Program-made: the position numbers and the translations under genes | Part shown: positions 35,716 through 44,093 of the stretch, one piece after another | Layout: each line of letters opens with the position of its first letter | Numbering within the stretch: the first letter of the stretch is position 1 | The notes under the pieces: model-generated | The model's database searches: none | Told to the model about the DNA's origin: nothing | The model's input: the letters and a program-made list of their open reading frames with translations, nothing else | NCBI RefSeq assembly: GCF_046244385.1 | Contig: NZ_CP176366.1 | Location: forward strand, 248,001-312,000 | Direction of reading: 5' to 3' | Source of the DNA: Methanospirillum stamsii | GTDB taxonomy: Archaea; Halobacteriota; Methanomicrobia; Methanomicrobiales; Methanospirillaceae | Length of the DNA stretch: 64,000 bases

Positions 35716-36906
35716 ATGAGTTTACGGGAAGGGAAGCCAACTTATCGGTTTGCTTCCTGCATGAACCATCTTCCGGTTTCATTTCTTGATGAATTATTCA
35801 GGATCTCGGCAGTTCCCGGACTAATCTCATTCGCGGGCGGGCTTCCGGATGCATCGTTTTTTGATCTGGAGGGGATAAAAGCTGCTGCCGACAGAGTATT
35901 TCAAGAACAAGGTAAAAACGCCCTTCAGTATACAACAACAGACGGATACCTTCCTCTTAGGGAAGAAATATCCAAACGATATAAAAGGCGGCTTGGACTT
36001 GACATTAATCCGGACGAGATCCAGATTGTAAACGGATCACAACAATCTCTTGACCTGGTTGCAAAAATTTTAACGAATCCTGGTGATACAATCCTGATTG
36101 AACGACCAGGGTACCTGGGGGCAATTGAAGCATTTTCATTTTACCGCCCAAGATTTTCCGGAATAAATCCTGATAAAGAGGGTCCGGACATTGAGATTCT
36201 TAAAACGAGGCTTTTTGAGGATAATCCCGTATTTTTTTATGGAATTCCTAATTCACAAAACCCGTCAGGCCTGACCTGGTCAGATAAACGCAGACGTGAA
36301 GTTGCTGAAATATTGTCAGATACCTCATGTCTTTTTTACGAAGATGATGCATTTGGAGAACTCTTTTTTGATGGAAAACCCAGGCAACCGGTGATGAGAT
36401 ATAATCCGGAAAAGACCATGCTGAGTGGATCATTTTCCAAGATTATTGCTCCCGGTCTTCGAACCGGCTGGATAAGGGCGCCACCAGAAGTATTAACCGC
36501 ATTTAACCGGGCAAAACAAGCTGCAGATCTGCATTCAAATCTCTTCTCACAGATGATACTTACCGAATATATACAAACTCATGATATTGATAAAAACAGC
36601 AGGCAAATGGCAACCGAATATGAAAAAAGATGTAAAATCATGACAGACCTTGTCAAAGATCTGCTTCCGGATACAATAGACCATACAAGGCCAGTGGGAG
36701 GTATGTTTATGATGCTCACCCTGCCCGATTCCATGCATTCGATGGAAGTGTTTCATAAAGGGATAAAGAGAGGCGTTGCAGTAATGCCAGGTATCCCGTT
36801 TTATACTGACGACGGAGGATGCCGCACAATAAGACTAAATTTTTCTGCTTCATCAGAAGAACAAATTAAAACTGGCATGGAGAGACTGTCAAAGGTTTTC
36901 GAATGA
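35716..36906 (+). CDS. PLP-dependent aminotransferase, class I/II
   Basis: The 396-residue enzyme resembles the 2-aminoadipate/aromatic aminotransferase group related to MocR proteins. Marks are FAGGLPDASFFD near the N-terminus, LQYTTTDGYLPLREEI, YGIPNSQNPSGLTWS, YEDDAFGELFF with the PLP aspartate, and GSFSKIIAPGLRTGWIRAP holding the Schiff-base lysine. A C-terminal IRLNFSASSEEQI contains the carboxylate-binding arginine. It is cytoplasmic. The amino-acid specificity cannot be decided by sight. It is a single gene with a TATA-like CTATAAAG about 20 bp upstream of the start codon, divergent from the propeptide-like gene. Confidence 0.88.
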   Translation: MSLREGKPTYRFASCMNHLPVSFLDELFRISAVPGLISFAGGLPDASFFDLEGIKAAADRVFQEQGKNALQYTTTDGYLPLREEISKRYKRRLGLDINPDEIQIVNGSQQSLDLVAKILTNPGDTILIERPGYLGAIEAFSFYRPRFSGINPDKEGPDIEILKTRLFEDNPVFFYGIPNSQNPSGLTWSDKRRREVAEILSDTSCLFYEDDAFGELFFDGKPRQPVMRYNPEKTMLSGSFSKIIAPGLRTGWIRAPPEVLTAFNRAKQAADLHSNLFSQMILTEYIQTHDIDKNSRQMATEYEKRCKIMTDLVKDLLPDTIDHTRPVGGMFMMLTLPDSMHSMEVFHKGIKRGVAVMPGIPFYTDDGGCRTIRLNFSASSEEQIKTGMERLSKVFE

Positions 36907-36954
36907 TGCTCTGATGTCAATGTTCTGATGATTTGAAATAGAGGAATCTGCAAC

Positions 36955-37527
36955 ATGTATACCATGGAAAGCCAGGCAGAAGATCCAGCCAAAAAGGCAT
37001 ATATAGAAGGTCTGAAAAAATACCGGGATGGTGAACTGACTGAAGCCTGTGTCTTTTTTACGAGTGCAATTACGGGAGGCATAAGCGATTTTGATATCCT
37101 GTATTACCGGGGAATGTGCCACCTTGATGCAGGCAGATATGAAGATGCAATGACTGACTTTGAAGTACTTGTCAGGCAATATCCGGACAATCCGGAATTT
37201 CTATTCAGGAGAGGCTTTATCAGGTATAAAACCGGGGATGTTACCGGAGCGATTAATGATTTCACTCAAATTCCCATGGAATATAACGATTTTTCAATCC
37301 GTTGGCATTATCTCTCCGTGCTCTATTATAAAACCGGCAATTACGATGATGCTCTCATTGCCATTGAAAAGGCACTCTCAATGTTTCCAACCATGCCCAA
37401 AGTATGGTTCAATGCAGGGATCATCATGAAGGCAGGGGGCCTTTCTGACAGGGCAGACCTTGCCCTTCAGACCGCAGCAAAATTAGAACCAAAACTAGGA
37501 TCTGCAAAACAAGAAATTCTGGAGTAA
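36955..37527 (+). CDS. Tetratricopeptide-repeat protein
   Basis: This 190-residue cytoplasmic protein consists of four to five TPR units, such as LYYRGMCHLDAGRYEDAMTDFEVLVRQYPDN and WHYLSVLYYKTGNYDDALIAIEKALSMFP. A GAGGAA stretch about 12 bases before the ATG may act as ribosome-binding site. It lies 48 bp behind the aminotransferase gene in the same direction and so may be co-transcribed. It likely mediates protein contacts; the partner is unknown. A poly-T run follows the gene at about 37552-37560 and may terminate it. Confidence 0.8.
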   Translation: MYTMESQAEDPAKKAYIEGLKKYRDGELTEACVFFTSAITGGISDFDILYYRGMCHLDAGRYEDAMTDFEVLVRQYPDNPEFLFRRGFIRYKTGDVTGAINDFTQIPMEYNDFSIRWHYLSVLYYKTGNYDDALIAIEKALSMFPTMPKVWFNAGIIMKAGGLSDRADLALQTAAKLEPKLGSAKQEILE

Positions 37528-37538
37528 AAGAATAAAAA

Positions 37539-38615
37539 TCAGGAATACTCTACTTTTTTTACCATATTCCGGACAATAACCGAAAGGATGAGACAACCTG
37601 CTATCATGGCCCCCATAACTGCCCAGTGATAGGCCGGTGCTCCTCCGGATGCAAGAAGCACAATGAGATTTACCGGGTTTGAAGGGAATGCCAGGAGAAG
37701 CAGCAGGACAATAATGACTGAAGTTGAAAATATAAATTGTGCCTTGGTCCTGTCCCGGTAGTAAACAGCGATTGTTGCTGCAATGAATATCAGCGCAGCG
37801 CTGGTGAAAACAACATGAAGAAGCACCTCAACCAGTGATACAATTCTAATCCCGTTAACCGTAAGTAAGATGAGCCATAACCCTGCCTGAACCGGGATAA
37901 TGGCAATACATGCAAGAATTTTTCCACATACAATCTCTTCAAGAGTTGCAGGCGTGGACCGCAGAGTATCAAGGGTCTGTTGCTGATGCTCTTCTGTGAT
38001 AAGATCAATAACAAGACCTGCCGATATGATAGCAGGCATAAAGAGGAGCATTGGTATAAGAAGGCCATAAATAAACTCATAAAATGAATTTTGTGCCACG
38101 GGCCTTGAAGGAGTCACTTTTATCGGATGATAATCAAGCCGCTCTTTTCTGACATCACGAAGGATGTCTTCATATTCCAGGAGAATATCTTTAATTTTTA
38201 CCTCGATGACAGTTGACTGAATATCGTTACTAATAGTGTACAGGGTTACCGTAACCGGATCATCAGCATCAGGAGAAGTTTCAGATGGCCATATAACTGC
38301 AGCAAGTTTTCTCTCTTTCAGAGCGCCAAGAGCTAATCCCGGATCCATCTTATAAGGCTTGAACGAAGAGTCTCTTTCGAAGAGGTCAAAAAGGACTGAG
38401 TTGTTCCCGACAAATCCCACCCCATACTGAATACCAGTAATCCTTCCGTACATGGATGGATCATACATTGCAGAAAGACCCACCATCAGAAATGACGAAA
38501 ACATTGCAATAAAAAGTTGAAGCAGTATTGCCAGGATGATAGTTTTTTCAGAACCAAGGCTCCGGAGTTCTTTTTTTGCAATAATCCATACCAGAGAAAG
38601 ATTCACCAGAGCCAC
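37539..38615 (-). CDS. ABC-2 type transporter permease
   Basis: This 358-residue membrane protein has the ABC-2 layout. One helix lies near the N-terminus (about 25-50). A large extracytoplasmic loop (about 55-190) contains SETSPDADDPVTVTLYTISND. Five more helices span about 190-355, and after the second comes the coupling segment LITEEHQQQTLDTLRSTPATLEEIVCGK, which contacts the ATPase. It overlaps the larger permease gene by 13 bp, so the two are translated together and probably form a heterodimer with the ATPase encoded at 40499. The substrate is unknown. Confidence 0.85.
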   Translation of the reverse strand: MALVNLSLVWIIAKKELRSLGSEKTIILAILLQLFIAMFSSFLMVGLSAMYDPSMYGRITGIQYGVGFVGNNSVLFDLFERDSSFKPYKMDPGLALGALKERKLAAVIWPSETSPDADDPVTVTLYTISNDIQSTVIEVKIKDILLEYEDILRDVRKERLDYHPIKVTPSRPVAQNSFYEFIYGLLIPMLLFMPAIISAGLVIDLITEEHQQQTLDTLRSTPATLEEIVCGKILACIAIIPVQAGLWLILLTVNGIRIVSLVEVLLHVVFTSAALIFIAATIAVYYRDRTKAQFIFSTSVIIVLLLLLAFPSNPVNLIVLLASGGAPAYHWAVMGAMIAGCLILSVIVRNMVKKVEYS

Positions 38616-40417
38616 CCCTTCAGCATATACAGATTGTATACCGTATGAACAATTGTAGCGATAGCAATTCCGACAGGCAGTGCATTCTTACCCCATATCT
38701 TCAAAACCGTTCCAGTGCATAAAACCGTCACGGTGTGGAGAAGAAACGGGATCCAGAGCAGACCAATTGAGAGAAACAGGGCAGCCCCGAAGATTGAATC
38801 TGCAATCTGTGAAATGGTAGCAAATAACAGAAGTTTCTCTCCAAGTAAAAACCCAAACCCAATCAGTACAGAGGAGAATACCACAACCTTCCAGGTAAGA
38901 ACAGGAAGACGATGAGATATCAGGGCCACAAACCCGGCTGCTTTTACCATCTCCTCGGTGAATGCTGCAAGGACCATAATAAGAATTAATGAAAACGGCA
39001 TAGGAAGGTTAAAAAAGAGCACTAAATACATCATCTGTGCCATGAAAACGAACGGGATGGTCATGATGGTGATAAGAATCAAAGACAGGAACCAGTACCT
39101 GGTTGATACAAGAGCACCCAGATACATAGCAAGAGTATCCAACAGACTTTTTTCAGTAAAAAGCTGTTCCTCATGGAAATTTTTGATGCAGATAGCAAAG
39201 AGAATGATACTGGTCAGGTAAAATAGCGCTGTAGAATAGAAATAATCGGTGAGGGTATACCCGGTACCGTCAATAACGTGAACGACCAGGGTAACCGGCG
39301 AGAGAAGGCTCACAATATGTACATTTGCAAAAATACTAGGAAAGAACAGGTATGATGTTGCAATCGTCGAGAAAAATATGGAGATGAAGGAGAGTTCCTT
39401 GTAGCTCCGGGATACCATCCCGATAAAGAGTGCAAATGATAAAAAGAAAAGAATCACCGGGATCAGGGGAAGAATTGCAGTTATGTCTGCTTTAACAGTA
39501 AAAAGAATGGCAATAACGATAAGAAGCATTCCCCCGGCATAGGGGATCATCTTGCCAAATACGATGATAACCGGATGGACCGGCGATGCTATCAATGCCT
39601 CACCCTGACGAAGGGTTCTCTCATTCATGATGCTCATCATGAAAAACTGGGATGAAAAATAAAGTGGAAAGATAAAGACAAATATGAAGATGATTGTATC
39701 AAATGGGAGAGGTGGAGAGAGCATCGACGGGATCCGCAGTTCTCCGAGAGCTTCCTGTTGCTTGAGAATATCAGTATAACGTCCCAGTTGATCGGTTCCC
39801 CGTGCCGCTTCCTGTTCAAGTTGGATCCGGAGTTCGTCCATATCTGCCGGCAGGATTCCTGAAGGAGGCGCAATATCTGTTTCAGGTTCATCAGGTTCTG
39901 GAGGGAGCTCGGTTGCCCGTCTTGGTGCCGCAACCTGCTGTCCTCCCTGGGTTGCCAGAAAATCTAGTTCGCTTACGATATATTCACTATCAATCCAGAC
40001 CGGATACGCTGCAAAAAGATCTTCCTGCTGCCGGTAGAGATGGTCAACATATGACTGGTAATCACGTTCAAAACTTTTCTGTGCTGCAGCTCCTTTATCA
40101 CCATTGGTTCGGAGGAGAGAGCCGTCCCTGATTGCAAGGTCAAGACCCATTGACCTGATATTTTGAATATCAGAAGGGAGAGAATAGACAAGATATCGTG
40201 GATCATTACCAATAATATCAAGATAAACCGGACTATCGACACCAATCCGGTACATACCATCCTGGAGATGAATTCCTTTTTCCGTGATAAATCCACTTAC
40301 CGCTACCAGGAGGATCAGAAGTACTATCGCAACGGGAAGAAGATCACGAGTCATCGTTCCCGAAAAACGTTTTATTTCCCATCTTGCTATGGTTAGAAGT
40401 TGAGAAAGTGCCTCCAT
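38603..40417 (-). CDS. ABC-2 permease fused to a PrsW-like intramembrane protease
   Basis: This 604-residue protein has two parts. Residues 1-400 form an ABC-2/NatB-type permease: one helix, a long outer loop, then several helices, with the coupling segment MNERTLRQGEALIASPVHPVIIVFGK. Residues about 410-600 form a second set of helices with PrsW-family marks: FTEEMVKAAGF (glutamate pair near 488), GFGFLLGEK, LLHTVTVLCTG and VHTVYNLYM. PrsW proteases cleave membrane-bound substrates such as anti-sigma factors. A fused protease could process a cargo or regulate the exporter. It is the first gene of a two-gene unit that diverges from its likely ATPase at 40499. Confidence 0.78.
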   Translation of the reverse strand: MEALSQLLTIARWEIKRFSGTMTRDLLPVAIVLLILLVAVSGFITEKGIHLQDGMYRIGVDSPVYLDIIGNDPRYLVYSLPSDIQNIRSMGLDLAIRDGSLLRTNGDKGAAAQKSFERDYQSYVDHLYRQQEDLFAAYPVWIDSEYIVSELDFLATQGGQQVAAPRRATELPPEPDEPETDIAPPSGILPADMDELRIQLEQEAARGTDQLGRYTDILKQQEALGELRIPSMLSPPLPFDTIIFIFVFIFPLYFSSQFFMMSIMNERTLRQGEALIASPVHPVIIVFGKMIPYAGGMLLIVIAILFTVKADITAILPLIPVILFFLSFALFIGMVSRSYKELSFISIFFSTIATSYLFFPSIFANVHIVSLLSPVTLVVHVIDGTGYTLTDYFYSTALFYLTSIILFAICIKNFHEEQLFTEKSLLDTLAMYLGALVSTRYWFLSLILITIMTIPFVFMAQMMYLVLFFNLPMPFSLILIMVLAAFTEEMVKAAGFVALISHRLPVLTWKVVVFSSVLIGFGFLLGEKLLLFATISQIADSIFGAALFLSIGLLWIPFLLHTVTVLCTGTVLKIWGKNALPVGIAIATIVHTVYNLYMLKGWLW

Positions 40418-40498
40418 TAGCGTGATAGTTCGCCGGGATGGTATATCAATCCTTACCGTAAATCTTTAATGTAGCAGAAACAAGGAGCATACATCAGT

Positions 40499-41380
40499 AT
40501 GATAGAAGCATCCTCCCTTTCCAAACAATATGGAGATATGTATGCCCTCTCCGATGTTTCATTTACCTGTAGGGAAGGAGAAATATTCGGGATTATCGGG
40601 CATAACGGAGCAGGAAAAACCACACTTCTGAAGATCCTCTCAGGTCTTATCCTGCCTTCTTCAGGCTCATTAGTGATTGGCAATCTTGACCTCATCAGCG
40701 ATCCGATGCAGGTACGATCCCAGATCGGCTATCTTCCGGAAGAATCACGATTGTATGAGACCATGCTGGTACCCGATTATCTCAGTTTTTTCGGTGAGAT
40801 ATATGGCCTTGATAAAACCACCATCCGGGCACGGGCAGACCTCCTTCTTGCCCAGTTATCCCTCCAACCAGAAGAAAAAAGAATAGGTAATCTGTCTAAG
40901 GGTATGAAAAGAAAGGTTGCAATCGCAAGATCACTCATTCACGATCCTTCAATTCTTATCTATGATGAACCAGGGTCTGGTCTTGATCCCATGACCACCC
41001 GGTTTATTATTGAGTACCTGAAGCAACTCAGAATGCAGGGTAAAACCATCATTCTTTCTGCGCACAACCTTGCACAGGTTGAGGAGATCTGTGACCATGT
41101 GATGATCCTCAAGCGGGGAAAAGTGATAGTATATGGCACCATGCCCGAGCTTCGTGAACAGTTTGGATCCATCAGGTACGAGATCTGGTATATTTATCCT
41201 GAAAACCAGACCCCTGAAATTGCCGCTGAGCTTAATGGTAATCTCTGGATGTCTGTTGCGCATTCCATCGAAGAACTCAATATAATGACAGGCACCATTA
41301 CAACAAATGGAGGAACTGTCGAAAGAATTGAATCGAGATACCCCTCCCTTGAGGAAATTCTGGTAAAAATAGGTAAATAA
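40499..41380 (+). CDS. ABC transporter ATP-binding protein, ABC-2/NatA type
   Basis: This 293-residue ATPase has Walker A GHNGAGKTT, Q-loop QIGYLPEESRLYE, signature NLSKGMKRKVAIARSL (a K replaces the usual second G of LSGG, common in this subfamily), Walker B ILIYDEPGSGLDP, and switch histidine in ILSAHN. A C-terminal domain of about 70 residues follows, as in NatA-type exporters. It should power the permeases encoded divergently at 37539-40417; the start codons are 81 bp apart and may share one control region. It ends head-on with the phosphofructokinase gene with no gap between the stop codons. Confidence 0.9.
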   Translation: MIEASSLSKQYGDMYALSDVSFTCREGEIFGIIGHNGAGKTTLLKILSGLILPSSGSLVIGNLDLISDPMQVRSQIGYLPEESRLYETMLVPDYLSFFGEIYGLDKTTIRARADLLLAQLSLQPEEKRIGNLSKGMKRKVAIARSLIHDPSILIYDEPGSGLDPMTTRFIIEYLKQLRMQGKTIILSAHNLAQVEEICDHVMILKRGKVIVYGTMPELREQFGSIRYEIWYIYPENQTPEIAAELNGNLWMSVAHSIEELNIMTGTITTNGGTVERIESRYPSLEEILVKIGK

Positions 41381-42427
41381 TTAATAAAATATTTTTGCCA
41401 TCTCGTAGAGATCCGGATCAACTTTTTTCTGAGTGATTGCATCGCTGAGTGGAATAGAGATAATTTTGTCGCCATGAAGTGCAACCATGACACCATACTT
41501 GCCTTCGTGAATTTGTTCCACTGCTTTTACTCCATACCGTGTAGCCAGTACACGGTCATGAGCAGTCGGAGTTCCTCCACGCTGAACATGTCCTAGAACA
41601 GTGACCCTGGTTTCTGATCCAATACGCTCCTCTATTGCCCTGCCCAGGAGATGACCGATTCCTCCAAGTTGTTCGTGTCCGAACTCATCCACTTTTGAAG
41701 AAGCGGTAGCAAAACCCATCATATCTTTTGGCTTTGCCCCTTCGGCAATGACAACGATAGAGAACTTCTTGCCCCTCTCACGACGAGTCCGAAGTCCCTC
41801 GCAGACATCCTCAATATCGAATGGCACTTCCGGAATCAGGATCTGGTCAGCACCCCCGGCTATTCCGGCGATGGTTGCAATCCACCCAGCATGCCTCCCC
41901 ATTACTTCCAGAACCATGATCCGGTGATGAGATTCTGCAGTTGTGTGAAGCCGGTCAATGGCATCGGTTACGATGGATACTGCCGTATCAAAACCGAAGG
42001 TGTAATCTGTACCGGATAAGTCATTGTCAATTGTTTTTGGAATACCCACAACCGGAATCTTCATCTGGTGCAGACGGGTTGCAACACTGAGCGTGTCGTC
42101 TCCACCCACTGCTACAATTGCATCAAGACCGAACTTTTTAATGTTCGTCAGCATCTGCTGGGTCTGTTCTTCACTCTTTAACGGGTTTGTTCGTGAGGTT
42201 CCAAGAATGGTCCCACCTTTTGGAAGAATACCGGTGACAGAAAATTCTGTTAACGGTTCGACATCCCCTTCAACAATCCCTTTCCATCCATTTCTGATCC
42301 CGACAACTGAGTATCCGTACAGGTGAGCAGTTTTCACTACTGCACGGATCACAGCATTCAGACCGGGACAGTCTCCTCCTCCGGTTAAAATGCCAATAGT
42401 TTTAATGGAACACTCTTTAGTCACCAT
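41381..42427 (-). CDS. pfp: Phosphofructokinase of the PPi-dependent type
   Basis: This 348-residue enzyme phosphorylates fructose 6-phosphate to the 1,6-bisphosphate. The fold is PFK-A like, with GILTGGGDCPGLNAVIRAVV, the catalytic PKTIDNDL and EVMGRHAGWIA. Two residues decide the phosphate donor. ATP enzymes have glycine in GGDGS and in PGTIDND; here these are D111 (GGDDTL) and K131 (PKTIDND). Both are the PPi-enzyme choices, so PPi is the likely donor and the reaction would be reversible. It is the second gene of a unit with an aldolase and overlaps it by 11 bp, which fits one step next to the other in glycolysis or gluconeogenesis. Confidence 0.85.
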   Translation of the reverse strand: MVTKECSIKTIGILTGGGDCPGLNAVIRAVVKTAHLYGYSVVGIRNGWKGIVEGDVEPLTEFSVTGILPKGGTILGTSRTNPLKSEEQTQQMLTNIKKFGLDAIVAVGGDDTLSVATRLHQMKIPVVGIPKTIDNDLSGTDYTFGFDTAVSIVTDAIDRLHTTAESHHRIMVLEVMGRHAGWIATIAGIAGGADQILIPEVPFDIEDVCEGLRTRRERGKKFSIVVIAEGAKPKDMMGFATASSKVDEFGHEQLGGIGHLLGRAIEERIGSETRVTVLGHVQRGGTPTAHDRVLATRYGVKAVEQIHEGKYGVMVALHGDKIISIPLSDAITQKKVDPDLYEMAKIFY

Positions 42428-43328
42428 GGTAAACCTTAAGTGCGTCTTCTACTGAAGCCCCATCCACGGTTATTGCGTAGATGGCATTACACATCCGAAC
42501 CGCTTCATCCAGCGATTTCTGATGGATATTTCTTCCGGTTGCATTCCCGCTGCATCCCCCAATGTGTATCTGTTCCCAGAGCTGGGTAAGGAATGTTGTC
42601 GCATCCACACTGGAACCACCTGCACAAACCACTTTTGTTCTTCCTGCTGCAAGGGTAGCCTCCCTGATAAGTTCTGCAGATGAGGCACCTTCACCTTTGG
42701 GTGGATTCACTTTCACAAAATCTGCTCCAAGACAGGCTGCTACCCCTGCCGCACCTGCAATGAGGTGAGCATCTTTTTCATTTCCAACCGCTTTTCCACG
42801 TGGGTAAATCCAGAGAACTGCAACAAGACCATTGCGGTGGGCTTCAAAGATTACCTGTGCGGCAGTACGAAGCATCTCTGATTCATATTCGGATCCAAGG
42901 TAGATGGTGTAACCAATACCCAGGATGTTCAGCTTACTGCTTTTTCTGAATGCAACAACCTGGTCAATGGTATGGAGCAGATTGGAAAATGGTTCTGCCT
43001 GGGATTTAGGTACAAGATGGGTTTTGGAATTAATTTTTATGAGATATGGAACCTTGGGATAATCAGCACCGTATCTTGCAACAAGGCCGAGTTGTACAGC
43101 TAAACATCCGATTTTTGCTTTTGATGCAATCCGGAAAAGGTGCTCAGGGTCATGGTCGTCCGCGTGTATCCCGTCACCATAAAAATCATCATTAAGATGT
43201 TCAACCTTCTGGTCTCCGGCAAAAAGCATCAGACGACCAGAATCATGAGTAATTGTTTTTATATTGCGAATATACGTATCCTGCTCACTTTTTGGGACAT
43301 CAAGGGGAACTGCATAGGTTTTGCTCAT
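42417..43328 (-). CDS. Class I aldolase, archaeal fructose-bisphosphate aldolase (DeoC/FbaB/LacD) family
   Basis: From the ATG at 43328 the product has 303 residues; an ATG at 43361 would add 11. The N-terminus MSKTYAVPLDVP and the blocks RLMLFAGDQKVEHL, VLWIYPRGKAV, ACLGADFVKVNPPKG (likely Schiff-base lysine) and CAGGSS fit the archaeal class I aldolase family. It shares its transcript with the PPi-type phosphofructokinase, so fructose 1,6-bisphosphate is the likely substrate. The related ADTH synthase of aromatic amino-acid synthesis has the same fold, so specificity is an inference from context. Confidence 0.82.
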   Translation of the reverse strand: MSKTYAVPLDVPKSEQDTYIRNIKTITHDSGRLMLFAGDQKVEHLNDDFYGDGIHADDHDPEHLFRIASKAKIGCLAVQLGLVARYGADYPKVPYLIKINSKTHLVPKSQAEPFSNLLHTIDQVVAFRKSSKLNILGIGYTIYLGSEYESEMLRTAAQVIFEAHRNGLVAVLWIYPRGKAVGNEKDAHLIAGAAGVAACLGADFVKVNPPKGEGASSAELIREATLAAGRTKVVCAGGSSVDATTFLTQLWEQIHIGGCSGNATGRNIHQKSLDEAVRMCNAIYAITVDGASVEDALKVYHGD

Positions 43329-43419
43329 GCCATTTCTCTTACTTTTTGGACAGATAAACATTACTTTGAATGCTGAGAAAAAAAGATATCAGGAAAAAAG
43401 AAAGATCGGAAAATAGGGA

Positions 43420-43662
43420 TTAACGGACCTGAATTACCTTTTCTTCATTATTTCGGAGACGTGTCCGTATCCAGGTTACAGCATCCAGTTTATTTTTAAA
43501 TGCCGCAATATTCACCTGTTCGCCATCTTTCAGATGTGCCCTGAGTATAGCCTTTTCCACAATAACCTGCCCTTTTCTATCCTTCGTTACCTCTACAACG
43601 AGGAACTTCTGAATGTAGTCCAGGTTAATTATCTGTGTACCGACATCAAGCCATTTGGGCAT
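43420..43662 (-). CDS. Small conserved-looking hypothetical protein
   Basis: The 80-residue product is not recognised. It starts MPKWLDVGTQIINLDYIQKF, has mixed charge, a probable beta-rich middle (KAILRAHLKDGEQVNIAAF) and a basic C-terminus (WIRTRLRNNEEKVIQVR). No signal peptide, cysteine cluster or membrane helix is visible. It lies upstream of the aldolase gene on the same strand, separated by 91 bp with no clear promoter. Its length and composition look like a real gene, but independent evidence is lacking. Confidence 0.6.
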   Translation of the reverse strand: MPKWLDVGTQIINLDYIQKFLVVEVTKDRKGQVIVEKAILRAHLKDGEQVNIAAFKNKLDAVTWIRTRLRNNEEKVIQVR

Positions 43663-43721
43663 ATTTGCAACCGAATGTACGAAGAGCAGGATGCGCCTTT
43701 ATTCTCATCAGGAACGTTCCC

Positions 43722-44024
43722 TCATTTAATAATACGATCTCGTGCCTGATTAATAAACTCTATACTTTCCTGACGAATTTCCTCACAGGATTGCACAATA
43801 TCACTGCATATGCCGTCAAGTTTCCGGCCTAGTGCCAGTCTGCCTTCCTGAGTAGAGAAAAGATCGCTTCCTGCGGAAAATAATTCATCTATCCCTTTTC
43901 CTATCTGACCTGCTGCGAACCGAAGACGTGTTTCAATAGTATCATTCACATCTTCAGAAGGAGATTCCGGTTCCCTATCATCAACCCATCTCCCTTTATC
44001 AAAATGACCCCCTGACGCTCCCAT
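43722..44024 (-). CDS. Small helical hypothetical protein
   Basis: From the ATG at 44024 the product has 100 residues; another ATG at 44054 would add ten. It begins with a Gly-rich, charged tail (GASGGHFDKGRWVDDREPESPSE). Long amphipathic helices follow, at about residues 35-58 (TIETRLRFAAGQIGKGIDELFSAG) and 65-98 (LALGRKLDGICSDIVQSCEEIRQ). No family was recognised. It lies between the hypothetical gene at 43420 and the polymerase IV gene, all on one strand, which suggests one transcript. Confidence 0.55.
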   Translation of the reverse strand: MGASGGHFDKGRWVDDREPESPSEDVNDTIETRLRFAAGQIGKGIDELFSAGSDLFSTQEGRLALGRKLDGICSDIVQSCEEIRQESIEFINQARDRIIK

Positions 44025-44093
44025 AGTAGTATGTGTATTTAGTGAATTTATCAATCCTTGTTTTTTAATGCTAGTAATATATAAATAAAGAAG

